From contig CALZUA010000018.1 of the NCBI GenBank assembly GCA_945829235.1, positions 1 through 64,000 of the forward strand: 64,000 nucleotides of DNA. The letters are read 5' to 3'. Numbering within the stretch: the first letter of the stretch is position 1; every line of letters begins with the position of its first letter. The notes below the pieces were generated by a model. It was not told where the DNA came from. It ran no database searches and saw nothing but the letters and a program-made list of their open reading frames with translations. Positions 27,608 through 36,724 of this stretch are shown one piece after another. The stretch is from an uncultured Clostridia bacterium (lineage in GTDB: Bacteria > Bacillota > Clostridia > Oscillospirales > Ruminococcaceae). The position numbers and the translations under genes are program-made.

Positions 27608-29588
27608 AAACAAGCTTCGCGAGCTTCAGGAAAACGAGGAGTACGAGCTTATCGAGGAAACCGTAAACGCGCTCCCCGACAGCCTTATCGATGACGATAT
27701 CCTGAACGTGCTTTGCTCGGCTTATTTCAATCTTGACGAATATAAAAAGGCAATCGCGCTTCTCGAGGGACAACGCGAGCGGCTTGAGGACGACTTTAAG
27801 TGGAATTTCCGAATGGGACTTGCGCTTTTCAAGGCAACCGAGGACGAGGAGTGCGAGGACAACGATGAGCTGAAAAAGAAAATCCTCGAGCGCGCGCAGG
27901 TGTCCTTTGCGCGGGCGATGAATATGAACCCGCCCGATGATATCCTCGAAGCCGCCGATATGTATATGGAAAAAATTGACGCGGCGCTTGACGAGCTGTA
28001 CGGTGAACCCGAGGGCGATGAGTTTGCTCCCGAGATGTACAGCCTCGAGGAGGTTGACGCAATCGAGGAGCATATCAAGGAGTATTTCGGCGAATTTCCC
28101 ACGGTTTTTCACGAGCTGGTTTCGCCCGATATCCACTGCGATATCTACATAGTTCCCCCGACCGAGGAGCGCAATTATTACACGCTCCTGACCGTTGGAA
28201 TGGGCGCGCATATTATGAACATTCCCGAGGAGCTTGACCCCGAGGAACACGGCAGAGCTGAGCTTTTAATCTGCCTGCCGCCCGACTGGAAGGTCGGTGA
28301 AAACTCCGAGGAATGGTTCTGGCCGATAGGCTTGCTGAAAAGTCTGGCGCGGCTTCCGATAAACTGCGAAACGTGGCTCGGCTGGGGACATACCATCGAC
28401 AACGGCGATAGCTTCGCTGAAAACACGGCGCTTTGCGGCTCACTTTTGATTTACCCCGAGGACGTTGAAAAAGGTGCGGATTTCTGCGAGTTGCCGAGCG
28501 GTGAGCGGGTGAATTTCTTTGAGGTTCTCCCCATTTACCGCGATGAGATGATGTTTAAGCGCGACAACGATACCCACGCGCTTCTCGAGAAAATGAACGG
28601 CGTTTCGCACGTTTTGGATATCAACCGTGAGCCCGTCTGCGAGGAGTACAATCTTATCGACTCGATGGCTGACCACTCGAAAAAAATTCTCGAGAAGGAT
28701 TTGCCGATAAGCACAATAAACGGTGGAAACCACATCGCGATGTTCCTGCGCTGGTGCATCGAGCACGACCTCAACAGCACGGATTTCTTCGAGCCGTTTC
28801 CCGATGTAATCGAGAAGGTCAAGAGCGGAAACCCGCCCGATTTGCGAAAATTCCTCAAAGTCGCGATGAACGGCGAGCTTGCGGTTTACCACTTCAGCTT
28901 CCTCGGCTACGCGTTCGCGCGGGACTACTACGACTTCAACCACCACAATTTTGAGTTCTTTTACCCCGCCGATGTGGACGACTGCGCCGAGCAATATTTC
29001 GGAACGGAAAAGTACAATTCCGAGGAATTCAAGGACGAAGCGTATCTTTTCACGCCGTTTGATGATGATTATTATCACAAATTGTCGAAATACATCGACC
29101 GCGCTTATGCGAAATTTTATCCCGATTTCAGGGATTATCAGTACAACGTGCAACTACCTTTGGTAAAAGCGGCGGAGAAAATTCTCGGGTGCGAGTGCAT
29201 TTTCCCGAAAGAGCCGTCGGATATTGTCGGGGAGTTGAAAAAGGCGCTCGCGGACTGCGAAAACGAGGATTGGTTTCCGCTGTTGCTTGTTATCGACTAC
29301 ATTCCCGATACGGTCGAAAATGAAACAGATGAACTCGCTAATCTTCTCTGCAACGCAAACGAGCATTTTCTCCAGCCGATTGTTGTTGCAAAAACACCGC
29401 GGAAGAACTTTTTTGATAAATTCTCCGAGTCGAAGCCGACTTATATTAACTCGGACGAAATTAAATCAAATGGCGAACGTGCAAAGGAGATTTTCGGGGT
29501 AAAGCCTGCGGTGCTGGCATTTTCCGAAAACAGCTTTTCGCTTATGTTGCCCGAAAACGACGGAGTGTACCTTTTGCTGAAAGGATAA
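27582..29588 (+). CDS. SUFU-domain protein with N-terminal helical repeats
   Basis: The ATG at 27582 follows GGTGAAACGA, so the protein is ~668 residues; another ATG lies two codons on. Residues ~1-150 look like TPR-type helices (LIDDDILNVLCSAYFNLDEYKKAIALLEGQRE). Residues ~170-345 match the suppressor-of-fused fold, with GMGAHIMNIPEEL, RAELLICLPPDWKV and LGWGHTI. The rest is an acidic, Phe/Tyr-rich region I do not recognise. Bacterial SUFU proteins often serve as immunity or scaffold proteins. No toxin gene is nearby. Start overlaps the PPOX gene. Confidence 0.72.
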   Translation: MKMNKETIKNKLRELQENEEYELIEETVNALPDSLIDDDILNVLCSAYFNLDEYKKAIALLEGQRERLEDDFKWNFRMGLALFKATEDEECEDNDELKKKILERAQVSFARAMNMNPPDDILEAADMYMEKIDAALDELYGEPEGDEFAPEMYSLEEVDAIEEHIKEYFGEFPTVFHELVSPDIHCDIYIVPPTEERNYYTLLTVGMGAHIMNIPEELDPEEHGRAELLICLPPDWKVGENSEEWFWPIGLLKSLARLPINCETWLGWGHTIDNGDSFAENTALCGSLLIYPEDVEKGADFCELPSGERVNFFEVLPIYRDEMMFKRDNDTHALLEKMNGVSHVLDINREPVCEEYNLIDSMADHSKKILEKDLPISTINGGNHIAMFLRWCIEHDLNSTDFFEPFPDVIEKVKSGNPPDLRKFLKVAMNGELAVYHFSFLGYAFARDYYDFNHHNFEFFYPADVDDCAEQYFGTEKYNSEEFKDEAYLFTPFDDDYYHKLSKYIDRAYAKFYPDFRDYQYNVQLPLVKAAEKILGCECIFPKEPSDIVGELKKALADCENEDWFPLLLVIDYIPDTVENETDELANLLCNANEHFLQPIVVAKTPRKNFFDKFSESKPTYINSDEIKSNGERAKEIFGVKPAVLAFSENSFSLMLPENDGVYLLLKG

Positions 29589-29592
29589 TGAT

Positions 29593-30180
29593 ATGACCGA
29601 AAAAGAAGAATTTATCTCGATTTTCACCGAAAACATAAAGCGCGAGGGCGCAGACAAGCTCCTTGATTTTCTCGAAAACAAGAGCGATTTCTTCACCGCG
29701 CCCGCGTCTACGCGTTATCACAACGCCTTTGAGGGCGGGCTTTTGCGGCACTCGCTCAACGTGTACAAGTGCCTTGTCGCGTATCTCGAGCGCGGGCGCG
29801 TGAAGGATATGTACAAGCTCGAGGTGAGCGCGGAAACTGCGGCTATTGTCGCGCTGCTGCACGATTTGTGCAAGGTGAACATCTACCGCGTTTCCTACCG
29901 CAACTCCAAAAACGACAAAACCGGACAGTGGGAGAAAGTGCCGTACTACGAAATTCACGACACTCTGCCCTACGGTCACGGCGAAAAAAGCGTTTATATG
30001 ATAAGCGGGTTTATGCGGCTGACGCGCGAGGAGGCTATGGCAATCCGCTGGCATATGGGCTTTTCCGGTACCGAGGACAAAAACACCATCGGCAGAGCGC
30101 TCGAAAAATACCCGCTTGCGTTCGCGCTTTCGGTCGCGGATATGGAAGCAAGCTATTTCCTTGAGGGTTCGGAGGATTAA
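29593..30180 (+). CDS. HD-domain phosphohydrolase
   Basis: 195 residues with the metal-binding set of the HD superfamily: H53 (LLRHSLNVY), H90-D91 (ALLHDLCKV), H129 (YGHGEKS), H154 and D183 (SVADMEAS). This resembles the HD domain of YhaM-type 3'-5' exonucleases and small nucleotidases but has no OB domain. Substrate unknown. It starts 5 nt after the SUFU gene, behind AAAGGATAATGAT, and ends at a bidirectional terminator. Confidence 0.82.
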   Translation: MTEKEEFISIFTENIKREGADKLLDFLENKSDFFTAPASTRYHNAFEGGLLRHSLNVYKCLVAYLERGRVKDMYKLEVSAETAAIVALLHDLCKVNIYRVSYRNSKNDKTGQWEKVPYYEIHDTLPYGHGEKSVYMISGFMRLTREEAMAIRWHMGFSGTEDKNTIGRALEKYPLAFALSVADMEASYFLEGSED

Positions 30181-30191
30181 GTGTAATAATT

Positions 30192-30228
30192 ATCCCGCCA
30201 AAGTATTTGCGCTTCGGCGGGATTTTTA
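30192..30228. terminator. bidirectional terminator between the HD and DUF1232 genes
   Basis: ATCCCGCC (30192-30199) pairs with GGCGGGAT (30216-30223), then five T residues on the plus strand. On the minus strand it overlaps the stop of the DUF1232 gene and is followed by A/T-rich sequence, so it can serve both convergent genes. Confidence 0.85.
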
Positions 30229-30591
30229 TAGAAAAGCTCTTACAATCAGCCAAATTATCAAAATCCAAATCAGCACAATAGGAATTGCAAAATACCATCT
30301 TTTCGGCTTGCCGTTTTCCCACATTCCCTCGGAGAGCGCGCGGTTTTTCTCCAAAACGTCTTTCGGGATAAATTTTATCGTGAGAGCAACCAGCGCGGGG
30401 AGCAAAATCAAGTCGTCAAGATACCCCAAAACCGGTATAAAATCGGGCATCAGGTCAATCGGCGACAGCGCGTAGGCAACCGTGATTGCCGCGAAAATTT
30501 TCGCCACAACCGGAGTTTCCTTGTCCTTTATCGCCAAAAATAAGGCGGGAATGTCCGTTTTAAGGCGTTTCGCGCGTTCTTTCAGTTTCAT
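30226..30591 (-). CDS. DUF1232 (YkvA-like) membrane protein
   Basis: 121 residues. The family signature is in AYALSPIDLMPDFIPVLGYLDD (residues ~40-61), followed by a hydrophobic helix and a second one at the C terminus (WYFAIPIVLIWILIIWLIV). Proteins of this family are found widely but their role is not established. Own consensus promoter upstream. Confidence 0.85.
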   Translation of the reverse strand: MKLKERAKRLKTDIPALFLAIKDKETPVVAKIFAAITVAYALSPIDLMPDFIPVLGYLDDLILLPALVALTIKFIPKDVLEKNRALSEGMWENGKPKRWYFAIPIVLIWILIIWLIVRAFL

Positions 30592-30626
30592 TGTTGTTCT
30601 CTTTTCATTGTTGATTTTTCAAGAAA

Positions 30627-30655
30627 ATTATAACACCAAATCAACTTGTTGTCAA
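30627..30655 (-). promoter_or_regulatory. promoter of the DUF1232 gene
   Basis: Leftward TTGACA (30650-30655), 17-nt spacer, TATAAT (30627-30632): a full consensus, 36 nt upstream of the ATG. Confidence 0.9.
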
Positions 30656-30779
30656 CAACCGCGCACGTTTGTTTTGCATAAATTTCAAGACAAGTCATAT
30701 AAATTTACAAAAAGTCCGAGCCGAGCCGAGCATTTTTCGGCATTTTTCCGCGCAATTTTTCAACCGAAAAGGAGCTTTT

Positions 30780-31922
30780 ATGAAAAAAATTATCTGCTTG
30801 CTTTTGAGTGTTCTCACGCTGTTTTCAGTCGGTTCAACCGCATTTGCCGAGAGCGAAACCGCCGTTTCCTCGGGGAAAGCGGAAATTCTCTACGAAGCGA
30901 ACACGGGGCAAATCCTTTACTCGAAAAACGCTGATACCAAGCTCCCGATTGCTTCGGTAACAAAAACAATGTCCCTGCTCCTTTTCGCTGAGGCAATCGA
31001 CAAGGGCAAGCTCACGCTCGAGGAAAAGGTGAAAGCATCGGGCGAAGCGGCGAAAACGGAGGGCTCGACAATTTGGCTGACTGCGGGCGAGGAGATGACG
31101 GTCGCGGAGTTGCTGGAGGCGGTTATCGTGAACTCCGCGAATGACGCTTGCGTTGCCCTCGCGGAGCACGTTTCGGGGAGTGAAGCTGTCTTTGTCAAGC
31201 TGATGAACAAGCGCGCGAAGGAGCTTAAAATGACCTCAACGCGCTACAAAAACTGCACGGGGCTTGACGTTGACGGGCACTACTCCTCCGCTCACGATAC
31301 CGCAATCGTCACCGCTGAGCTTATGAAGCACGAGGTGCTCAGGGGTTGGTTTTTGACGTGGGTTGACTACCTGCGCGGCGGTCAAACTCAGCTCGTCAAC
31401 ACCAACAAAATGATTCGCTACTACAACGGCATTCTCGGCGGAAAAACCGGCACAACAGACGCGGCGGGCTGTTGTCTTACGGTCTGCGCGGAGCGGAATA
31501 ATATGCGGTTGGTTGCGGTAACGCTCGGTTGCGCGGAGGACAGCGAGCGTTTTGATGTGTGCGAAAATCTCCTAGACTACGGTTTCAGTAGCTTTGAGTT
31601 GTTTTCACCCGAAATCAATTTCAACAACCTCAAACCGATAAAAGTCACGCACGGCACGCTCTCCGAAACCACGCCCATTATCAAGCATCAGGGTGAGGAG
31701 TGCGTTATCAAAAAAGGTCGCGCGAAGGACGTGAAGTACGAGTACACCTTCGTTGAACAACTCGAAGCACCTGTCAAGAAAGGGCAGTTTGTCGGGGAAT
31801 ATTTGGTAACCGTTGACGGAGCTGAGGTTTTTCGCTCGGATATTGTCGCGAAGGACGATATCCCGAGAATGAATTTCTGGCTTTGTTTTGTACGGCTTTT
31901 GCAGGCGATGATTTCTATGTAG
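30780..31922 (+). CDS. D-alanyl-D-alanine carboxypeptidase (S11, DacF/PBP5-like)
   Basis: 380 residues from the ATG at 30780, 5 nt after AAAGGAG. A signal peptide (MKKIICLLLSVLTLFSVGSTAFA) is followed by the penicillin-binding core: nucleophile S59 in ASVTK (SxxK), SAN at 119-121 (SxN) and KTG at 222-224. A beta-rich PBP5-C domain follows (~250-350) and the chain ends in an amphipathic, aromatic tail (MNFWLCFVRLLQAMISM) that probably rests on the membrane. It trims the terminal D-Ala of peptidoglycan stems. No promoter of consensus quality is seen upstream. Confidence 0.93.
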   Translation: MKKIICLLLSVLTLFSVGSTAFAESETAVSSGKAEILYEANTGQILYSKNADTKLPIASVTKTMSLLLFAEAIDKGKLTLEEKVKASGEAAKTEGSTIWLTAGEEMTVAELLEAVIVNSANDACVALAEHVSGSEAVFVKLMNKRAKELKMTSTRYKNCTGLDVDGHYSSAHDTAIVTAELMKHEVLRGWFLTWVDYLRGGQTQLVNTNKMIRYYNGILGGKTGTTDAAGCCLTVCAERNNMRLVAVTLGCAEDSERFDVCENLLDYGFSSFELFSPEINFNNLKPIKVTHGTLSETTPIIKHQGEECVIKKGRAKDVKYEYTFVEQLEAPVKKGQFVGEYLVTVDGAEVFRSDIVAKDDIPRMNFWLCFVRLLQAMISM

Positions 31923-31923
31923 C

Positions 31924-31946
31924 GCGTGCTGTTAAACACGCATTTT
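31924..31946. terminator. terminator between the carboxypeptidase and permease genes
   Basis: GCGTG (31924-31928) and CACGC (31937-31941) form a short stem followed by ATTTTCTC on the plus strand. It lies between two convergent genes that are only 25 nt apart. Confidence 0.6.
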
Positions 31947-31947
31947 C

Positions 31948-33111
31948 TCACATTCTGAGAGCCTCCGCGGGATTGAGCTTTGCCGCTTTTGCCGCGGGGT
32001 ATGCACCGAAAACCGCTCCCAGAAGCGCCGTGACAACCGCTGAGGTTATCAGCGAACCAACGTTGACCGAAAACGGCACTCCCAAAATCACGCACCCCGC
32101 AAACGATACCGCAAGCCCCGCGACAATTCCCGCCGCGCTCCCCAAAAGCGTGAGCAGAACGCTCTCCGCGAGAAATTCCCCGAGAATATCACGTTTTCGC
32201 GCACCGATTGCCTTTTTCACGCCGATTTCGCGCGTGCGCTCGCTCACGCTCATCATCATCGCCGTCATAACCGATATCCCCGAAACCACAAGCGAAATTC
32301 CCGCGGTCATCGAAAGCGCGGTCGTGACAATCGACAGGATATCATCAAGCTGACTTTTCTGCGAGAGCAAATTGTTGCAGAGATAACCGTCAACGTGCCC
32401 GTTTTTCAGGTCGAGCGCGTCAGTCACCGTTTTCGGGGAAAAATCGTCCCCGCTCACCTTGACGGCAATTTTATCATAGGTTGTTCTCCCGCAGAGGTGT
32501 TGCATTGTCGTTATCGGGATATACATAAAGCTCGGCATAATGTTCGACAACATTCCCTGAAGCGACGAAAGCCCCGACTGCGCGATGCCGATTATCGAGA
32601 ACTCGTGGTATTTCCCGCCGAGAAACATTCGGAGCTTTTTCCCGACAACGTTGCTTCTGCCGTAGACTTCCTCGGCGAATTGCTCATCGATAACACAGAC
32701 CTTTGAGAGCGCGGCGCTGTCGGAGTTTGTGATAAGTCTGCCGTGCTTTGCGTGAAGCGAAATCAGTTTGTCCGCAGATTTGTCCACGCCCCAAACGTAG
32801 CAGTCAACCCGCCTGTTTATCATCTTTGCCTCGGTTATGCTTGCCATCAGCGGCATTACGTCCGTCACGCCGTCGATTTTCCTCACTTCGTCAACGTCAT
32901 CGTCCGTGAGCGTGACGGAAACCGAGTTCCCCGCCGCCTGCACCAAAAGCGTGTCAACACCCATTGTAATAAGCGTTGAACTGACCTGTTCCGTTCCGAC
33001 CGCGCCGACAGTTGAGATAAGTGTTACCGAAAAAACACCAACGGCAATCCCCGCGATTGTGAGCACCGAGCGGACCTTTGCGCGGAATATGTTTATCAGA
33101 ATTTTAAGCAT
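31948..33111 (-). CDS. MacB-like ABC transporter permease
   Basis: 387 residues from the ATG at 33111, which follows GAGGGTG and overlaps the upstream gene by 8 nt. One membrane helix near residues 15-37 (LTIAGIAVGVFSVTLIST), a large external MacB-type domain (~40-260), then an FtsX domain with three helices. It contains SVSERTREIGVKKAIGARKRDIL, the coupling-helix signature. It should form an exporter with the MFP gene upstream, but the window has no ATPase next to it. Confidence 0.88.
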   Translation of the reverse strand: MLKILINIFRAKVRSVLTIAGIAVGVFSVTLISTVGAVGTEQVSSTLITMGVDTLLVQAAGNSVSVTLTDDDVDEVRKIDGVTDVMPLMASITEAKMINRRVDCYVWGVDKSADKLISLHAKHGRLITNSDSAALSKVCVIDEQFAEEVYGRSNVVGKKLRMFLGGKYHEFSIIGIAQSGLSSLQGMLSNIMPSFMYIPITTMQHLCGRTTYDKIAVKVSGDDFSPKTVTDALDLKNGHVDGYLCNNLLSQKSQLDDILSIVTTALSMTAGISLVVSGISVMTAMMMSVSERTREIGVKKAIGARKRDILGEFLAESVLLTLLGSAAGIVAGLAVSFAGCVILGVPFSVNVGSLITSAVVTALLGAVFGAYPAAKAAKLNPAEALRM

Positions 33112-34057
33112 TTTCACCCTCAACACGAACATATTTCTTCCCCGTAACCGCTTTTGGCTCGGAGAAAATCTCATCGTCTGCCGAAACTCCGAAGCAAACC
33201 TCCGTGCCGTCCGCAAACTCCTCACCCGTGCGGATATCGCGGCGAACAGCCTGCCCGTCCTCGTAAACATAGACATACTCGCCCGCTTCGTCCTGTTCAA
33301 TCACCGAGTACGGCAAAACCACAATTTCCCGCGGCTCGGAGAGAACTATCGAAACATCGGCGGAAAGCCCCGATTTAAAGCGCTTGTCGGGAACCGAGGG
33401 GGTTATCCGCACGTCAACAACCGTTTCAAGCACCGCGCCGTTATAGCGGCTTCTCGCGGCGGAGGAAATCTCGCTCACCTTGCCGAAAAAGACCTCATCG
33501 GGGTAAGCGGCGGGGGTGAACATCACGTCCTGCCCGACCTCAACCTTCGCGATATCCAACTCGCTTACCGCCGCGACAATCCCAAGCTCGCCGCCGTTCG
33601 CGACCGTGACAATGCCCGTGCCGCTCTGAACCGCACTGTTTGAGCCGCAGGTTGAAATCACGCGCCCCGAGCAGTTGGCGGTGATTTTTTCGGGAATGAG
33701 AGCGGTTGCCGCCTGCAAATCTGTTGCCGCGAAGCTCAGCATATTCATACGTCCGAGGCTTTGGATAAACGCCGCGGACGATTTTTTGTCAACAAGCGCA
33801 ACCGTATCTCCCGCCGTGACAATGTCGCCCTCATCAACATAAAGCCGCTCGATAACCACAGGCAACGCGCAGGTTATCTCGCGTTCACTCCCGTAGGAGA
33901 ACTCCCCCGCGCCGCTCACGGTTTCGCAAAATGTGCGGACGGTCGGTGTTGTGACGCGGCAAACGGGCGCCGAGCTTTCGATTATTGTCGGCAAAAACGC
34001 GGGTATAAGAACCGCCGCAAGCGCAAAAACCGCTGTTGCCGCTATAACTTTTTTCAT
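33104..34057 (-). CDS. MacA/HlyD-type membrane-fusion (adaptor) protein
   Basis: 317 residues with an N-terminal membrane anchor (AATAVFALAAVLIPAFLPTII) and adaptor repeats: a lipoyl-like half near residues 65-85 (ERLYVDEGDIVTAGDTVALVDKK), a second one near 113-135 and a beta-barrel domain with GQDVMFTPAAYPDEVFFGKV. No long coiled-coil hairpin is present, as in many Gram-positive MacA-like proteins. It lies just upstream of the permease and overlaps it. Start ATG behind AAGGGGTTGAATAT. No consensus promoter was found; it is divergent from secDF. Confidence 0.85.
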   Translation of the reverse strand: MKKVIAATAVFALAAVLIPAFLPTIIESSAPVCRVTTPTVRTFCETVSGAGEFSYGSEREITCALPVVIERLYVDEGDIVTAGDTVALVDKKSSAAFIQSLGRMNMLSFAATDLQAATALIPEKITANCSGRVISTCGSNSAVQSGTGIVTVANGGELGIVAAVSELDIAKVEVGQDVMFTPAAYPDEVFFGKVSEISSAARSRYNGAVLETVVDVRITPSVPDKRFKSGLSADVSIVLSEPREIVVLPYSVIEQDEAGEYVYVYEDGQAVRRDIRTGEEFADGTEVCFGVSADDEIFSEPKAVTGKKYVRVEGENA

Positions 34058-34166
34058 ATATTCAACCCCTTGGCAAATTTTTCACAAGAGTTATTGTTAC
34101 GGATTTTCGGAAAATTATTCTTAAAAACAACAACTTTTTATGTTTAAAAGCGCGTGTGAAAAGCCC

Positions 34167-34195
34167 TTGACAATTTGGACAAACTGTGCTATAAT
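34167..34195 (+). promoter_or_regulatory. secDF promoter
   Basis: TTGACA (34167-34172), 17-nt spacer, TATAAT (34190-34195), reading rightward. A leader of about 110 nt precedes the secDF start. Confidence 0.92.
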
Positions 34196-34214
34196 AATAG
34201 AATGTTGAATTGTC

Positions 34215-34284
34215 TTTAAGGCAAGTTTACGGCAACACCGCTTATGTTACGGCAACCCACTGTAACGTGCGGCGATGCCTTAAA
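34215..34284 (+). ncRNA. candidate structured leader RNA upstream of secDF
   Basis: A perfect 9-bp outer stem (TTTAAGGCA 34215-34223 with TGCCTTAAA 34276-34284) encloses an inner stem: CCGC 34238-34241 with GCGG 34269-34272, a 2-nt bulge and ATGTTAC 34244-34250 with GTAACGT 34262-34268 (one G.T pair). The internal loop and the terminal loop share the sequence ACGGCAAC. It lies in the leader of a consensus-driven transcript. No terminator is seen and no known riboswitch class was matched by eye. Confidence 0.5.
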
Positions 34285-34312
34285 TAAAATTCGAGAAACG
34301 GAGTGAAATTTT

Positions 34313-36670
34313 TTGAAAAAAAGCAAAATCACAAAACCCGTTTTCTTCGTCGTATTTCTTCTGATAATCGCGTTCACGGTGCTCAGCACAATGGGTGTCA
34401 AGACCTATAACGGCGATATCAAGAACTACTACGTCTGGGGAATCGACGACATAAGATGGGGAATAGACATACGCGGCGGCGTAAACGTAACGTTCGGCGT
34501 TCCCGAGGACTACGCCAAGGAAAACACCGTCACCGAGGACAACCTCAACGCCGCAAAATCCATAATGGAAACGCGTCTTGTTTCCAAGAACATCAACGAC
34601 TATGATGTTTACGTTGATATTGCCACAAACGCGATTATCGTGCAGTTCCCGTGGCAGAGCGGCGACAACTCCTTCGACCCGCAACAGGCTGTCAAGGAAA
34701 TCGGTGAAACCGCGCTCCTCACCTTCCGTGAGAAGAACGAAACTGACAGCGACGGCAAGCCTACCGGCGATACCGAGAACATAATCCTCACGGGCGCAGA
34801 CGTTCAGAGCGCTCAGGCGGGCTACAACAGCCAAGATGACAAATATATCGTTCAGCTCAAGTTCAAGGACAGCGGCAAGGATAAGTTTGCCGAGGCAACA
34901 GGCAAGCTTGTCGGTGAACAAATTTCGATTTGGATGGACGATGTGTGCATCTCCGCGCCGAATGTTAACGAGAGAATTGCTGACGGCTCCTGCGAGATTT
35001 CCGGCAGTTTCACCGCCGAAACCGCAAAGGACCTTGCCGACAAGATAAACGGCGGCGCGCTTCCGTTCAAGCTCGAGGTCAAGAGCCTCTCGACGATTTC
35101 GCCGATTTTGGGTACAGGCGCGCGTGACGCGATGGCACTTGCAGGACTTATTGCGTTCATTCTTATCGCGATATTTATGATAGTATATTACAGACTGCCG
35201 GGCTTTGTCGCGGTAATCGCACTTACCGGACAAGTTGCCGGAATGTTTGCGGCAATCACGGGCTTCTTCGCGTTCAACAATGCGTCCTCGCTCACGCTCC
35301 CCGGTATCGCAGGTATTATCCTGTCGATAGGTATGGGAGTTGACGCAAACGTTATTTCCGCGGAAAGAATTAAGGAAGAGCTTAAAGCGGGACGCACGAT
35401 TGACGGTGCGCTGAAAAACGGCTTCTCGCGCGGATTTACGGCAATTCTCGACTCCAACCTCACCGTAATTATAGTTGCGCTTATCCTGATGGCAGTGTTC
35501 GGAACGTGGTTCGGCGCATCAACCGAGGGTACGATTTACTCGTTCGGTTACACCTTGCTCGCGGGCGTTATAATGAACTTCATTATGGCGTGCTGGGCAA
35601 CAAGACTTATGACCATTGCGCTGTCCAAGTTCAAGTGCTTCAGAAAGCCCGCGCTCTACGGCGTTTCCAAGAAAAATATGCCGAGCGAGGACGCTGAAAA
35701 GGGCAAGTCCACCGTCAAGAACATCGAGGTTATGCCCAAGACAAACATCGATTTTGTTGGAAAGAGAAAGATTTTCGTTATTGCTTCGGCGGCGCTTATC
35801 GCGATAACGGTTGCCTGCACGTTTATAATAGGCGTTGCCGTTGACATTCGCTTCAAGGGCGGTACGATGATAACCTACTCCTACGAGGGTGAAATCAGCA
35901 CGAACGACGTTAAATCACAGGTTGAAAGCCTCGGCACTCCGAGAGCAACCGTTACCACGGGAACCAGCTTCACGGGCAATCTGAACACGCTTGTCGTTTC
36001 GTTTGCGGCTGACGAGAAGATGGACGATGAAATGCTCCAGAACGTTTCCGAGCACCTCGAAAAGGCGTTCCCCGACAACAAGATTGTCAACCTCGACACC
36101 ACAAACGTTTCCGCTTCTGCCGGCTCGCAGTTCTTCATAAGCTGCCTGATTGCGGTTGTTGTGGCGTTCGTACTGCTGGTTGTTTACATCGCGTTCCGCT
36201 TCAAAAAAATCGGCGGCTGGAGCGCGGGTGTAATCGCGATAATCTGCCTTTTGCACGACGTTGCGCTCACCTACGCGGTGTACGTTTTCGGCGGAATGGC
36301 GCTCGACTCCAACTTTATGGCGGTTATCCTCACGCTTCTCGGTTACTCGATTAACAACACGATTATTATCTACGACCGCTTGCGTGAAAACCGCGCGAAG
36401 TTCGGCGGAAAGTTCACCGACAGCGAGCTTGTAAACCTTTCGATAAATCAGACGCTGAGCCGCTCGATTATCACTACGGCGACAACCGTTACCGCGATGA
36501 TTTCGATTTCGATTGTCTGCACACTTATGGGAACAACATCAATTCTCTCGTTCTCAATCCCGCTTGCAATCGGTATGCTGGTCGGCTTCTACTCCTCGCT
36601 CTGCCTTGCGGGTCCGATTTGGATTTGGCATCAGGAGCGCAAGAGCAAGAAGAAGGCTTCTGCGAAATAA
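34313..36670 (+). CDS. secDF: fused protein translocase subunit SecDF
   Basis: 785 residues. The start is TTG at 34313, 8 nt after GGAG. The first half is SecD (GIDIRGGVNVTFGV near 43-56, then the P1 domain and six helices), the second SecF (DIRFKGGTMITYSYEG near 505-520, and six helices). Motifs GLIAFILIAIFMIVYY and IIYDRLRENR are typical. The fused form is normal in Firmicutes. It uses the proton gradient to pull proteins through SecYEG. SecY is encoded at 14.2 kb. The gene has its own promoter and an unusual leader. Confidence 0.96.
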   Translation: MKKSKITKPVFFVVFLLIIAFTVLSTMGVKTYNGDIKNYYVWGIDDIRWGIDIRGGVNVTFGVPEDYAKENTVTEDNLNAAKSIMETRLVSKNINDYDVYVDIATNAIIVQFPWQSGDNSFDPQQAVKEIGETALLTFREKNETDSDGKPTGDTENIILTGADVQSAQAGYNSQDDKYIVQLKFKDSGKDKFAEATGKLVGEQISIWMDDVCISAPNVNERIADGSCEISGSFTAETAKDLADKINGGALPFKLEVKSLSTISPILGTGARDAMALAGLIAFILIAIFMIVYYRLPGFVAVIALTGQVAGMFAAITGFFAFNNASSLTLPGIAGIILSIGMGVDANVISAERIKEELKAGRTIDGALKNGFSRGFTAILDSNLTVIIVALILMAVFGTWFGASTEGTIYSFGYTLLAGVIMNFIMACWATRLMTIALSKFKCFRKPALYGVSKKNMPSEDAEKGKSTVKNIEVMPKTNIDFVGKRKIFVIASAALIAITVACTFIIGVAVDIRFKGGTMITYSYEGEISTNDVKSQVESLGTPRATVTTGTSFTGNLNTLVVSFAADEKMDDEMLQNVSEHLEKAFPDNKIVNLDTTNVSASAGSQFFISCLIAVVVAFVLLVVYIAFRFKKIGGWSAGVIAIICLLHDVALTYAVYVFGGMALDSNFMAVILTLLGYSINNTIIIYDRLRENRAKFGGKFTDSELVNLSINQTLSRSIITTATTVTAMISISIVCTLMGTTSILSFSIPLAIGMLVGFYSSLCLAGPIWIWHQERKSKKKASAK

Positions 36671-36674
36671 TTGA

Positions 36675-36707
36675 AAAAGCCGCTTTTGTTAGTCAAAGGC
36701 GGCTTTT
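36675..36707 (+). terminator. terminator after secDF
   Basis: AAAAGCCGC (36675-36683) pairs with GCGGCTTTT (36699-36707); the T tract is the 3' arm itself followed by GTTT. It begins 5 nt after the secDF stop. Some read-through into the DUF3795 gene is likely, as no promoter lies between. Confidence 0.8.
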
Positions 36708-36724
36708 GTTTATCAGGAGGAAAA

